DNA of 64,000 nt from Pseudomonas alkylphenolica (GTDB lineage: Bacteria > Pseudomonadota > Gammaproteobacteria > Pseudomonadales > Pseudomonadaceae): positions 602,001 to 666,000 of the forward strand of contig NZ_CP009048.1 in NCBI RefSeq assembly GCF_000746525.1, in the 5' to 3' direction. Shown piece by piece: positions 46,889-55,951 of this stretch. Both the position numbers and the translations under genes were made by a program. The first letter of the stretch is position 1, and every line of letters starts with the position of its first letter. The notes below the pieces were generated by a model, which saw only the letters and a list, made by a program, of their open reading frames with translations, ran no database searches and was not told the DNA's origin.

Positions 46889-46897
46889 GGGCGCCCC

Positions 46898-47191
46898 ATG
46901 AGCTTGCCTGATGAGTCACTGGACATGCAGCCGGCCGAGCTGGATACGCGCAAGCGCTTTGTGCGGGTTACCGGCAGCCGTGGCAGCAACTTTGTCGAGT
47001 TCGACTTCGCCATCGGCGAACCCGAGTTGTTCGTGGAAATGATCCTGACGCACGAAGCGTTCGACGAGTTCTGTCGCACCAACCAGGTCGAGTCGATGCC
47101 GGCATTACCTGAGGTCGATGGTGAGGACGACGAGGCGGGGCAATGGGACTGGCGCCTGGCGGATGCTACTCAGGTTCGTTTCAAAAACTAA
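46898..47191 (+). CDS. lapK: Phenol hydroxylase assembly/accessory protein, DmpK type
   Basis: A 97-residue protein that lies before the hydroxylase subunit genes, as dmpK does. It has the family core RFVRVTGSRGSNFVEFDFAIGEPELFVEMIL. In the dmp system DmpK is not part of the final enzyme but is thought to help load iron into the oxygenase. The start is 9 bp after lapB. The C-terminal tail is acidic (EVDGEDDEAGQWDW). Confidence 0.9.
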   Translation: MSLPDESLDMQPAELDTRKRFVRVTGSRGSNFVEFDFAIGEPELFVEMILTHEAFDEFCRTNQVESMPALPEVDGEDDEAGQWDWRLADATQVRFKN

Positions 47192-47238
47192 TCGAATTGG
47201 GCGCTTCACCCTGGGTGAGGCGCCGGTGGGAGAGACAC

Positions 47239-48231
47239 ATGCACATCGATCTTCGCACGGTCAGCATCCAGCCCTTGCGGCAGACGTTTGACCACCTGGC
47301 CCGGCGCTTTGGCGACAAACCAGCCTCGCGTTATCAGGAGGGCAGCTACGACATCCAGGCGGCGGAAAACCTGCACTACCGGCCGACCTGGGATCCGGAT
47401 CAGGCGCTCTACGACGCAGGCATCACCAAGATCGTGATGAGCGACTGGTATGCCCTGAAAGACCCGCGCCAGTTCTACTACAGCACCTACACCCTGGCCC
47501 GTGCCCGTCAGCAGGAAAACGTCGAAGCCAATTTCAACTTCGTTGAAACCCGCGGCCTGGCCGACATGCTGCCGGATGATCTGCGCCAGCGCGCGCTCAA
47601 CCTGCTGGTGCCGCTGCGCCATGCCGCTTGGGGCGCCAACCTGAACAACACCTTCATCTGTAGCTATGGCTACGGCACGGTGTTTACCCAGCCGTGCATC
47701 TACCACGCCATGGATAACCTTGGTATCGCGCAATACCTGTCGCGTATCGGTCTGTTGCTTGGCGGCACCGAAGCCCTGGATGACGGCAAAGCCGCCTGGA
47801 TGGAAGGCGATGCCTGGCAAGGGCTGCGTCGCTACACCGAGGACTGTCTGGTGGTGCGCGATCCGTTCGAGTTGTTTGTCGCGCAGAACGTGGCGTTGGA
47901 CGGCCTGCTCTATCCGCTGGTGTACGAGCGCATTGTCGATGACCGGTTCGCGGCCAATGGCGGTTCGGTGGTGGCCATGCTGTCGCAGTTCATGAACGAC
48001 TGGTTCGACGAAACCCGCAAGTGGGTGGATGCGGTGATGAAGGTGGCAGCGGCCGAGTCCGAGCACAACCGCGAGCAGTTGCAGGCCTGGACCATCGCTT
48101 GGCGTGATTGTGCCGCGGCGGCCTTGCTACCGGTGATTGAGCAGGAGTTTGCCGGGCAGGCCGATGACGTCATGAGTGAGCAACTGGCAGCCTTCAAGGC
48201 CCGCCTCGATAAAACCGGCGTGGTGGTCTGA
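47239..48231 (+). CDS. lapL: Phenol hydroxylase oxygenase beta subunit, DmpL type
   Basis: A 330-residue helical protein starting MHIDLRTVSIQPLRQTFDHL. It has the ferritin-like fold of the small oxygenase subunit without diiron ligands: YQEGSYDIQAAENLHYRPTWDP and SDWYALKDPRQFYYSTY are family landmarks. GGGAGAGACAC precedes the ATG; the frame upstream of it is open but does not resemble the family. It forms the oxygenase dimer with LapN and LapO. Confidence 0.93.
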   Translation: MHIDLRTVSIQPLRQTFDHLARRFGDKPASRYQEGSYDIQAAENLHYRPTWDPDQALYDAGITKIVMSDWYALKDPRQFYYSTYTLARARQQENVEANFNFVETRGLADMLPDDLRQRALNLLVPLRHAAWGANLNNTFICSYGYGTVFTQPCIYHAMDNLGIAQYLSRIGLLLGGTEALDDGKAAWMEGDAWQGLRRYTEDCLVVRDPFELFVAQNVALDGLLYPLVYERIVDDRFAANGGSVVAMLSQFMNDWFDETRKWVDAVMKVAAAESEHNREQLQAWTIAWRDCAAAALLPVIEQEFAGQADDVMSEQLAAFKARLDKTGVVV

Positions 48232-48240
48232 GGAGTTTTT

Positions 48241-48510
48241 ATGTCGACTGTATTTATTGCACTGCAAACCAATGAAGAAACGCGCCCGATTATCGAGGCC
48301 ATTGAGCTGGACAACCCCGAGGCGGTGGTCAACCGCGAACCGGCCATGGTCAAGATCGATGCGCCTGGCCGTCTGGTCATTCGCCGCGAAACCATTGAAG
48401 AACAGCTGGGTCGCAGCTTCGACATGCAGGAGCTGAACGTCAATCTGATCACGCTCTCCGGCAACGTCGTTGAAGACGAAGACTCCTTGACCCTGACCTG
48501 GGGCAACTAA
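48241..48510 (+). CDS. lapM: Phenol hydroxylase regulatory (effector) protein, DmpM type
   Basis: An 89-residue cofactor-free protein of the MmoB/DmpM family, starting MSTVFIALQTNEETRPIIEAI. It has the mixed alpha/beta pattern and VVEDEDSLTLTW end. It binds the oxygenase and controls access to the diiron centre. It is 9 bp after lapL and 15 bp before lapN. Confidence 0.93.
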   Translation: MSTVFIALQTNEETRPIIEAIELDNPEAVVNREPAMVKIDAPGRLVIRRETIEEQLGRSFDMQELNVNLITLSGNVVEDEDSLTLTWGN

Positions 48511-48525
48511 GCGAGGACATTTGTA

Positions 48526-50046
48526 ATGGACATGAAAACCGCTAGCAAAAAGATGAATGCGAAAGAAAAATATCGCCTGCTGACGCGCGACCTGGCTTGG
48601 GATCCGTCGTATCGCACCGAGGAAGAAATCTTTCCCTACATCGCCTACGAAGGGCTGAAAATTCATGACTGGAACAAGTGGGAAGATCCGTTCCGCTTGA
48701 CCATGGATGCCTACTGGAAATACCAGGCGGAAAAAGAGCGCAAGTTCTACGCCATCATCGATGCCCATGCGCAGAACAACGGCCACCTGAATATCACCGA
48801 TGCGCGTTACCTGTCGGCGCTGAAGATATTCCTGCAGGCCATCAGCCCCGGCGAATATGCCTCGCACAAAGGTTTTGCCCGTGCCGGTCGCGAGTTTCGT
48901 GGTGTGGGTACGCAAGTGGCCTGTCAGATGCAGGCGATCGATGAGATTCGCCATGCACAGACGCAAATTCACGCGTTGTCCAACTACAACAAGTTCTACA
49001 ACGGCTTCCATGCCTTTGCCGACCAGCGTGACCGTATCTGGTACACCTCGGTGGCCCGCTCGTTCTTCGACGATGCCATGTCCGCAGGGCCCTTCGAGTT
49101 CATGATGGCCATCGGCTTCTCGTTCGAGTACGTGCTGACCAACCTGCTATTTGTGCCGTTTATGTCCGGTGCTGCCTACAACGGCGACATGGCCACCGTC
49201 ACCTTTGGTTTCTCCGCGCAGTCCGATGAAGCGCGGCACATGACCCTGGGCCTGGAGTGCATCAAGTTCATGCTCGAACAGGATCCGGACAACCTGCCGA
49301 TCGTCCAGGGCTGGGTCGACAAGTGGTTCTGGCGCGGCTTCCGCGTACTCGGTTTGGTCAGCACCATGATGGATTACATGCTGCCCAAGCGTGTCATGTC
49401 CTGGCGCGAGGCGTGGGAGATCTACGGTGCCGAGAACGGCGGCGCGCTGTTCAAGGACCTGGCGCGCTACGGCATTCGTCCACCCAAGAGCTGGGACGAC
49501 GCCGAAGCCGGCATCGACCATATGTCCCACCAGTTCATGCTGGGCCTGTACCAGTGGAGCTTTGGTATCTCGCTCCACGCCTGGATTCCCTCGGATGAGG
49601 ACTTGCAATGGCTGTCAGCCAAGTACCCAACGACGTTCGACAAGTACTACCGCCCGCGCTGGGAGCACATCAAGAAGCTTGAGGCGGCGGGTACGCCGCT
49701 GAAGAACTACGGCCTGGCCAAGCTGTGCCAGTGCTGTCAGTTGCCGACGGTATTTACCGAGCCGGACGACCCGAGCCTGATTTGCCATCGTGAAGTGGAA
49801 TACAAGGGCGACAAGTATCACTTCTGCTCCGATCACTGCATGAGCATCTTCGATAACGAGCCGGAGAAATATATCCAGGCTTGGCTGCCAATGCCGGCGC
49901 TGTTTCAGGAGCCGACCAATGGCGACCTGGGTGCCTGGATGGATTGGGTGTCGCTGAAAGATGGTCAGGACAACGGGGACTTTGCCGACTCCCAGGATCG
50001 CCGCAACTTCGAGATGTGGCGCGGGATGGCAACGTCCAACCAGTAA
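48526..50046 (+). CDS. lapN: Phenol hydroxylase oxygenase alpha subunit (diiron), DmpN type
   Basis: A 506-residue protein. The diiron ligands form two ExxH sets: Glu110, Glu140 and His143 (DEIRH), and Glu201, Glu235 and His238 (DEARH). The C-terminal YHS-like part (about 405-450) carries CQCCQLP and HFCSDHCMSIF, probably a zinc site, as is known for phenol hydroxylase. It hydroxylates phenols or alkylphenols to catechols with O2, using electrons from LapP. Confidence 0.96.
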   Translation: MDMKTASKKMNAKEKYRLLTRDLAWDPSYRTEEEIFPYIAYEGLKIHDWNKWEDPFRLTMDAYWKYQAEKERKFYAIIDAHAQNNGHLNITDARYLSALKIFLQAISPGEYASHKGFARAGREFRGVGTQVACQMQAIDEIRHAQTQIHALSNYNKFYNGFHAFADQRDRIWYTSVARSFFDDAMSAGPFEFMMAIGFSFEYVLTNLLFVPFMSGAAYNGDMATVTFGFSAQSDEARHMTLGLECIKFMLEQDPDNLPIVQGWVDKWFWRGFRVLGLVSTMMDYMLPKRVMSWREAWEIYGAENGGALFKDLARYGIRPPKSWDDAEAGIDHMSHQFMLGLYQWSFGISLHAWIPSDEDLQWLSAKYPTTFDKYYRPRWEHIKKLEAAGTPLKNYGLAKLCQCCQLPTVFTEPDDPSLICHREVEYKGDKYHFCSDHCMSIFDNEPEKYIQAWLPMPALFQEPTNGDLGAWMDWVSLKDGQDNGDFADSQDRRNFEMWRGMATSNQ

Positions 50047-50100
50047 GACTCTGACGGGTGTGGCCGCGGCCACGCCCCGACACAATAAAAGGAGAACACC

Positions 50101-50457
50101 ATGCCTGTAGTCGCCCGTAAAGAGTACGTAGGCGTTGCCCGCGATCGCGTTGAGAACTTCAACGGTAAGCAGCTGGTGTACGCCAGCTGGGATCACCACC
50201 TGCTGTTTGCTGCCCCGTTTTTGCTGTGTCTGCCGCCGCAGACCACCTTTGCCGAGTTGCTTGAAAGCGCGCTCAAACCCCTGTTGCAAGCCGATCCGGA
50301 TGCCGCCCTGATCGACTGGCACGCGATCCAGTGGCTCAAGGGCAACCAGCCCTGGGTGCCGAACTTCGAGGCCAGCCTGGCCGACAATGGCATCGGCCAT
50401 AAAGACCAGCTGCGCTTCAAGACGCCGGGTCTCAACAGCATCTGTGCGGTCAACTGA
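50101..50457 (+). CDS. lapO: Phenol hydroxylase gamma subunit, DmpO type
   Basis: A 118-residue protein starting MPVVARKEYVGVARDRVENF, with the ubiquitin-like beta-grasp fold expected of DmpO. It includes the core YASWDHHLLFAAPFLLCLPP. It is the third oxygenase polypeptide. AAAAGGAGAACACC gives a strong ribosome-binding site. Confidence 0.93.
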   Translation: MPVVARKEYVGVARDRVENFNGKQLVYASWDHHLLFAAPFLLCLPPQTTFAELLESALKPLLQADPDAALIDWHAIQWLKGNQPWVPNFEASLADNGIGHKDQLRFKTPGLNSICAVN

Positions 50458-50467
50458 GGGGCGGGCC

Positions 50468-51526
50468 ATGAGTTACGAACTGGCGATTGAACCGCTGGGT
50501 CTGACCATCGAGATCGAAGAAGGCCAGACCATTCTCGACGCAGCCCTGAGGGCTGGCATCTACCTGCCCCATGCCTGCTGTCACGGCCTGTGCGCGACCT
50601 GCAAGATCCAAGTGGTGGATGGCGAAATCGAACACGGCGAGGCCTCCAGCTTTGCCCTCATGGATTTTGAACGGGAAGAAAAAAAGTGCCTGGCCTGCTG
50701 CGCCACCGCCGAGAGCGATCTGGTGATCGAGGCGGAAATCGACGAAGACCCGGATGCCGAAAACCTGCCAGTGCGCGATTTCGCCGGCACGGTCAGCCGC
50801 ATCGAGACCCTGACGCCAACGATCAAGGGCGTCTGGATCAAGCTCGACGGCGCGGGCATGCACTTCCAGGCCGGCCAGTACATCAACCTGCAGTTGCCCG
50901 ACGGCATTGGCAGTCGGGCTTTCTCGGTGGCCAGCGCGCCGGCGGATGGCAGCGAAATCGAGCTGAATATCCGTATCGTGCCGGGCGGTCGCGGTACCGC
51001 GTATGTCCACGAGCAGCTGCGGGTCGGCGAGCGGGTGAGCATCACTGGGCCTTACGGGCGCTTCTTCGTGAGGAAGTCGGCGCGCACGCCGGTGATCTTC
51101 ATGGGCGGTGGCTCGGGGCTGTCCAGCCCGCGCTCGATGATTCTCGATCTGCTGGCCGAAGGTTGCGAGCTGCCGATCACCCTGATCTACGGCCAGCGTA
51201 ACCGTGACGAGCTGTATTACCACGACGAGTTTCTCGCCATGGCCCGCCAGCATGCGAACTTCAGTTATGTGCCGGCGCTCTCCCATGAACCCGAGGACTC
51301 GGACTGGCAGGGCTTCCGCGGTTTTGTGCATGACGCCGCAAAGGCGCACTTCGACAACGATTTCCGCGGACACAAGGCTTACCTGTGCGGCCCGCCGCTG
51401 ATGATCGATTCCTGCATCAGCACCCTGATGCAGGGGCGCCTATTTGAGCGGGATATCTACACCGAGAAGTTCATCTCGGCGGCTGATGCCCAGCAGGTAC
51501 GCAGCCCACTGTTCAAAGCCATCTGA
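50468..51526 (+). CDS. lapP: Phenol hydroxylase reductase, DmpP type
   Basis: A 352-residue protein. An N-terminal 2Fe-2S ferredoxin domain (about 1-95) has ligands in HACCHGLCATCK and a distal CLACC. A FAD domain follows with SRAFSVASAP, and the NAD domain has FMGGGSGLSSPRSM and YLCGPPLMID. It moves electrons from NADH to LapN. I chose ATG 50468 after GGGGCGGGCC; the frame open from 50387 overlaps lapO and has no family similarity. Confidence 0.95.
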   Translation: MSYELAIEPLGLTIEIEEGQTILDAALRAGIYLPHACCHGLCATCKIQVVDGEIEHGEASSFALMDFEREEKKCLACCATAESDLVIEAEIDEDPDAENLPVRDFAGTVSRIETLTPTIKGVWIKLDGAGMHFQAGQYINLQLPDGIGSRAFSVASAPADGSEIELNIRIVPGGRGTAYVHEQLRVGERVSITGPYGRFFVRKSARTPVIFMGGGSGLSSPRSMILDLLAEGCELPITLIYGQRNRDELYYHDEFLAMARQHANFSYVPALSHEPEDSDWQGFRGFVHDAAKAHFDNDFRGHKAYLCGPPLMIDSCISTLMQGRLFERDIYTEKFISAADAQQVRSPLFKAI

Positions 51527-51738
51527 TTGCGACGATCCGTTCCCTGGGCACATGCACGGGGAGCGGGTGATTGCTGATTTAGAGTGCCATTATCGATACC
51601 TAATAAGTATTAAATTTGGCTAAATAAAGTATTAGTCGGTATTGATTGGCTTTTCTAGACTCGCTGACAGGGACAAATGCCGGTTGGCCTGGGCAGGTAC
51701 AGCCGGTAGTCATACAGAACAATACCCCCGGAGTTTCC
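51527..51738. promoter_or_regulatory. AT-rich gap between lapP and lapC with dyad
   Basis: This 212-bp gap is the longest inside the operon. It contains an AT-rich block at 51585-51650 with inverted elements ATACCTAATA (51597-51606) and TATTAGTCGGTAT (51630-51642). A second promoter or a processing site could separate upper and lower pathway genes. No sigma-54 motif was found here. Confidence 0.35.
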
Positions 51739-53199
51739 ATGCGCCAGATTGAAAACTTTATCGCCGGTGAGTTTGTCGCATCTGCCAGCGGCAAGCGGTT
51801 CGACAAACACTCCCCGCTGGACAACCGCATCATCTGCTCGGTCAGTGAAGCCGGTCGTGGCGAAGTCGATGCCGCCGTCCGCGCCGCTCGCAGTGCCCTG
51901 CAGGGTGAGTGGGGCGGTCTGACAACAGAGCAGCGCATCGAGTTGCTTTACGGTGTGGCCAACGAAATCACTCGCCGTTTCGACGACTTCGTCGAGGCCG
52001 AAATGTCCGACACCGGCCAGCCCGAGCATGTGATGAAACATGTGTTCATCCCGCGTGGCGCGGCCAACTTCAAGGTGTTTGCCGACGTGATCAAGAACGT
52101 CGCCAGCGAGTCCTTCCAGATGGACACCCCCGATGGTCGCGGCGCGCTGAACTACTCGATTCGTCGCCCCAAGGGCGTGATCGGCGTGGTCTGCCCGTGG
52201 AATGCGCCGTTCATGCTGATGACCTGGAAGGTCGGCCCGGCCCTGGCCTGCGGCAATACCGTGGTGGTCAAGCCGTCCGAAGAGTCGCCGCAAACCGCGG
52301 CCTTGCTGGGCGAGGTGATGAACGCGGTGGGCATTCCCAAGGGCGTGTACAACGTGGTGCACGGTTTCGGCCCGGATTCGGCGGGCGAATTCGTCACCCG
52401 CCATCCGCAGGTCGATGCCATCACCTTCACCGGTGAAACCCGCACCGGCACCGCGATCATGAAAGCGGCGTCCGAAGGCATGCGTGACGTGTCATTCGAA
52501 TTGGGCGGCAAGAACGCCGGCATCGTGTTCGCCGATGCTGACTTCGAGGCGGCAGTGGAAAGCTTCTCGCGCTCGGTGTTCCTCAATACCGGCCAGGTGT
52601 GCCTGGGTACCGAGCGGGTGTATGTCGAGCGGCCGATTTTCGAGCGTTTCGTCCAGGCCCTGAAGGTCAAGGCCGAGGCGGTCAAGTACGGCCGCCCCGA
52701 TGATCATCAGGCCAACTACGGCCCGCTGATCAGCCAGGAGCACAAGCAGAAGGTGCTTTCCTACTACCGCAAGGCGGTGGAAGAGGGCGCCACCCTGGTC
52801 ACCGGCGGCGGTGTGCCGCAGATGCCGGGCGAGCTGGCCGAAGGCGCCTGGGTCCAGCCGACCATCTGGACCGGCCTGCCGGAAACGGCTGCCGTGGTGC
52901 AGGAGGAAATCTTCGGCCCGTGCTGCCACATCTCGCCGTTCGATAGCGAAGACGAAGTGGTGGAAAAGGCTAACGCCACCGACTACGGCCTGTCGACCAC
53001 CATCTGGACCAGCAACCTGGCGCGCGCCCACCGCATGGCCGGGCGCATCGATGTCGGTATCACCTGGATCAACAGCTGGTTCCTGCGCGATCTGCGCACC
53101 CCGTTTGGCGGCTCCAAGCAATCGGGCATCGGTCGCGAAGGCGGCGTGCACTCGCTGGAGTTCTACACCGAAACCCGCAATGTCTGCGTAAAACTCTGA
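51739..53199 (+). CDS. lapC: 2-hydroxymuconic semialdehyde dehydrogenase
   Basis: A 486-residue aldehyde dehydrogenase of the DmpC/XylG group. Visible landmarks are IGVVCPWNAPFMLMTWK (cofactor), the general base Glu in FELGGKNAG, the nucleophile Cys in FLNTGQVCLGTERVYV and FGGSKQSGIGREGG at the end. It oxidises the ring-fission aldehyde to 2-hydroxymuconate (4-oxalocrotonate). The start MRQIENFIAGEF follows CCGGAG. Confidence 0.95.
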   Translation: MRQIENFIAGEFVASASGKRFDKHSPLDNRIICSVSEAGRGEVDAAVRAARSALQGEWGGLTTEQRIELLYGVANEITRRFDDFVEAEMSDTGQPEHVMKHVFIPRGAANFKVFADVIKNVASESFQMDTPDGRGALNYSIRRPKGVIGVVCPWNAPFMLMTWKVGPALACGNTVVVKPSEESPQTAALLGEVMNAVGIPKGVYNVVHGFGPDSAGEFVTRHPQVDAITFTGETRTGTAIMKAASEGMRDVSFELGGKNAGIVFADADFEAAVESFSRSVFLNTGQVCLGTERVYVERPIFERFVQALKVKAEAVKYGRPDDHQANYGPLISQEHKQKVLSYYRKAVEEGATLVTGGGVPQMPGELAEGAWVQPTIWTGLPETAAVVQEEIFGPCCHISPFDSEDEVVEKANATDYGLSTTIWTSNLARAHRMAGRIDVGITWINSWFLRDLRTPFGGSKQSGIGREGGVHSLEFYTETRNVCVKL

Positions 53200-53206
53200 G
53201 GCGTAT

Positions 53207-54004
53207 ATGGACCAGCAAAAGATCGAGCAGTACGGCGAAGAGCTGTATCAGGCATTCGTCAGTCGTCGCGCCGTCGCGCCGCTGCTCAGCCGTGAACCGG
53301 ATATCAGCATCGAGGATGCCTACCGCATCCAGGAACAGTTTGTCGCCCGACGCCTGGCGGCCGGGGAGAAAATCATCGGCAAGAAGATCGGTGCCACCAG
53401 CAAGCCGGTGCAGGAGTTTCTCGGCGTCTATCAGCCGGACTTCGGCATGCTTACCTCGGGCATGGTGTTTGCCGAAGGCGACACCATCGACCTCGGTCAG
53501 ATGATCCAGCCGAAGGCCGAGGCAGAGCTGGCCTTTGTCCTCAAGCATGACCTCAAGGGGCCGGGGATCACCGCCATGGATGTGATTCGCGCCACCGATT
53601 ACGTGCTGCCGTGCTTCGAAATCGTCGACTCACGTATCAGCAACTGGCAGATCAAGATTCAGGACACAGTTGCGGACAACGCCTCCTGCGGCGTCTTCGT
53701 ACTGGGCAAGACCAAGGGCGACCCGCGCAAGCTGGACATCACCCTGGCCGGCATGGTGCTGGAGAAGAACGGCGAGTTGTTCTCCACAGGCGTCGGTGCC
53801 GCCGTCCAGGGCTCTCCGGCCAATGCCGTGGCCTGGCTGGCCAACACCCTCGGTGAGCTGGGCATCCCGTTCAAGGCGGGCGAAGTGATTCTCTCCGGTT
53901 CGCAGTCGGCACTGGTGCCAGTGACCGATGGTGACGAATTGGTGTGTAGCGTTGGCGGCCTTGGTAGCTGCCGGGTGAAGTTTGCCGGAAGGAGCACAGT
54001 ATGA
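53207..54004 (+). CDS. lapE: 2-hydroxypent-2,4-dienoate hydratase
   Basis: A 265-residue protein that matches DmpE/XylJ in its start (MDQQKIEQYGEELYQAFV) and core (GKKIGATSKPVQEFLGVYQPDFG). The metal ligands lie in AEAELAFVLKHDL and CFEIVDSRI. It adds water to the dienoate formed by LapH, giving 4-hydroxy-2-oxovalerate or its alkyl forms. Its stop overlaps the lapH start, which helps form the LapE-LapH complex. Confidence 0.92.
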   Translation: MDQQKIEQYGEELYQAFVSRRAVAPLLSREPDISIEDAYRIQEQFVARRLAAGEKIIGKKIGATSKPVQEFLGVYQPDFGMLTSGMVFAEGDTIDLGQMIQPKAEAELAFVLKHDLKGPGITAMDVIRATDYVLPCFEIVDSRISNWQIKIQDTVADNASCGVFVLGKTKGDPRKLDITLAGMVLEKNGELFSTGVGAAVQGSPANAVAWLANTLGELGIPFKAGEVILSGSQSALVPVTDGDELVCSVGGLGSCRVKFAGRSTV

Positions 54005-54804
54005 GCAGCAACCTGACACTTTCTCGTGAGGATATCGTTCGTCTTAGCGAGCGGGTTGAAGGCGCACAAACCCGCGCCTATGCCATTCCCAAACTGACCA
54101 ATGAATACCCAGGCATGACCATCGCCGATAGCTATGCGGTGCAGACCCAGCTGCGCCGGCGCTTTATCGAGCAGGGCCATAAACTTATCGGTTGGAAGGC
54201 CGGGCTGACCTCCAAGGCCAAAATGGTACAGATGGGCGTTGATGTGCCATCAATCGGCTTTCTGACCGATCGCATGGCCCGCCCGGAGAACTCGGCTATC
54301 TCCGTCAGCGACCTTATCCATCCCCGGGTGGAGTGTGAAGTGGCCTTTGTCATGAAGCACGAGCTGCGCGGGCCGAACTGCACTGCCGAACAGGTACTGG
54401 CCGCCACTGACTATGTGTTGCCTGCGGTGGAAGTTATCGACTCGCGTTTTTCCGGCTTCAAGTTTGATCTGGAAAGCGTGATCGCCGACAACTCCTCTTC
54501 CGCGCGTTTCGTTGGCGGTGGCAGGGCGCGATATGTCGAAGACATCGACCTGCGCACCCTCGGCGTGGTGATCGAGATCAACGGCGAGATGGTTGCCATG
54601 GGCGCGTCCGCTGCGGTGCTCGGCCACCCGGCAGAAGCCATCGCCATGGTGGTGAACATTCTGGCCGAGCTGGGTGAAGTGCTGCCCGCCGGCAGCTTTG
54701 TCATGAGTGGCGCGATTACCGAAGCCATTGCGGTGAAGCCCGGTGACAGTGTTGTAGCCCGCTTCCAGGAACTGGGCAGCGTATCGATGCGCTTTGTGGA
54801 ATAA
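54001..54804 (+). CDS. lapH: 4-oxalocrotonate decarboxylase
   Basis: A 267-residue homologue of LapE, matching DmpH/XylI (LTREDIVRLSERVEGAQ-type start, GWKAGLTSKAKMVQMGVDVP, PRVECEVAFVMKHEL, PAVEVIDSRF and LDLRTLGVVIE-like segments). It removes CO2 from 2-oxo-3-hexenedioate. E and H were told apart by their N-termini and by the motif around the LTSKAKM loop. The start overlaps the lapE stop (ATGA). Confidence 0.9.
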   Translation: MSSNLTLSREDIVRLSERVEGAQTRAYAIPKLTNEYPGMTIADSYAVQTQLRRRFIEQGHKLIGWKAGLTSKAKMVQMGVDVPSIGFLTDRMARPENSAISVSDLIHPRVECEVAFVMKHELRGPNCTAEQVLAATDYVLPAVEVIDSRFSGFKFDLESVIADNSSSARFVGGGRARYVEDIDLRTLGVVIEINGEMVAMGASAAVLGHPAEAIAMVVNILAELGEVLPAGSFVMSGAITEAIAVKPGDSVVARFQELGSVSMRFVE

Positions 54805-54827
54805 CAATAAGAACCGAGGAGGCAATC

Positions 54828-55040
54828 ATGCCCATCATTGAAATGCATATGGTCGAAGGCCGTACTGCCGAGCAGAAGAGCCGCGTAGCGGCGGCGGTGA
54901 CCGCAGCGGTTTGTCAGAGTCTGGAATGCCCCGCAGAAACCGTCCGTATTCTTATTACCGAGCACCGTGGCGATGAGTTCTACGTTGCCGGAATGAACAT
55001 GGCCCAGCGCGCTGCGAAGCAGAAGGAACAGGCTCAATGA
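54828..55040 (+). CDS. lapI: 4-oxalocrotonate tautomerase
   Basis: A 70-residue protein with catalytic Pro at position 2 of the ORF ([17 protein letters not shown]). Arg residues of the family are in [10 protein letters not shown], and the C-terminal beta strand [18 protein letters not shown] is present. It converts the enol acid from LapC to the keto form for LapH. The stop overlaps the lapF ATG. Confidence 0.93.
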   Translation: MPIIEMHMVEGRTAEQKSRVAAAVTAAVCQSLECPAETVRILITEHRGDEFYVAGMNMAQRAAKQKEQAQ

Positions 55041-55951
55041 AAAAGATCAAATGTGCACTGATCGGCTCCGGCAACATCGGTACCGACCTGATCTACAAAA
55101 TCCTGCGTAGCCCGGTGCTTGAGCCGGTGTGGATGGTCGGCATCGACCCCGAGTCTGAAGGGTTGCTGCGGGCCCGCGAAATGGGTTTGAAAACCACCCA
55201 TGAGGGCGTCGACGGCCTGTTGCCGCATGTGCTCGACGACGGCATCCAGATCGCCTTCGATGCCACCAGCGCCTATGTGCACGCCGAGAACAGCCGAAAG
55301 CTCAACGCCCTCGGCGTGTTGATGATCGACCTGACCCCGGCGGCCATCGGTCCTCTGTGCGTGCCGCCGGTGAACCTGCGCGAACACGCGCAGAAGCTGG
55401 AGATGAACGTCAACATGATCTCCTGCGCTGGCCAGGCCACCATCCCAGTGGTCAATGCCGTGTCGCGCATTCAGGGCGTCGCCTACGCCGAGATCGTCGC
55501 CAGCCTGGCGTCCAAGTCGATCGGCCCCGGCACCCGTGCCAACCTGGATGAGTTCACCAACACCACCTCGCGCGCCATCGAGAAAATCGGTGGGGCCCGC
55601 AAGGGCAAGGCGCTGGCCATCATCAACCCGGCCGAGCCGCCGATGATGATGCGCAACACCATCTATTGCCTGACCGATGAGGAGCCGGATCGGCTGCGGA
55701 TCACCGAGTCGATCCTGCAGATGATCACCGAGGTGCAGAAGTACGTGCCGGGCTATCGCCTGGTCAACGGCCCGATTTTCGATGGCAAGAAAGTCTCGGT
55801 GTTTATGGAAGTGGCAGGCCTGGGTGATTACCTGCCGACCTATGCCGGCAACCTGGACATCATGACCGCGGCCGCCACCCGCACCGCAGAAATGTTTGCC
55901 GAGGAAATCCTCGCCGGCACCATTCAGCTTAAAGCCCCGGAGGTCGCGTAA
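55037..55951 (+). CDS. lapF: Acetaldehyde dehydrogenase (acylating)
   Basis: A 304-residue protein of the DmpF family. NAD-binding start [19 protein letters not shown], nucleophile Cys in [15 protein letters not shown], and NTIYCL near the end of the substrate region. It converts acetaldehyde or longer aldehydes, channelled from LapG, into the acyl-CoA. It overlaps both neighbours by 1-4 bp. Confidence 0.95.
   Translation: MKKIKCALIGSGNIGTDLIYKILRSPVLEPVWMVGIDPESEGLLRAREMGLKTTHEGVDGLLPHVLDDGIQIAFDATSAYVHAENSRKLNALGVLMIDLTPAAIGPLCVPPVNLREHAQKLEMNVNMISCAGQATIPVVNAVSRIQGVAYAEIVASLASKSIGPGTRANLDEFTNTTSRAIEKIGGARKGKALAIINPAEPPMMMRNTIYCLTDEEPDRLRITESILQMITEVQKYVPGYRLVNGPIFDGKKVSVFMEVAGLGDYLPTYAGNLDIMTAAATRTAEMFAEEILAGTIQLKAPEVA

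Noticed and set aside
50387..50467. Longer N-terminus for lapP
   Set aside because: It overlaps lapO and adds 27 residues unlike any DmpP-type reductase; the ATG at 50468 starts the ferredoxin domain properly.
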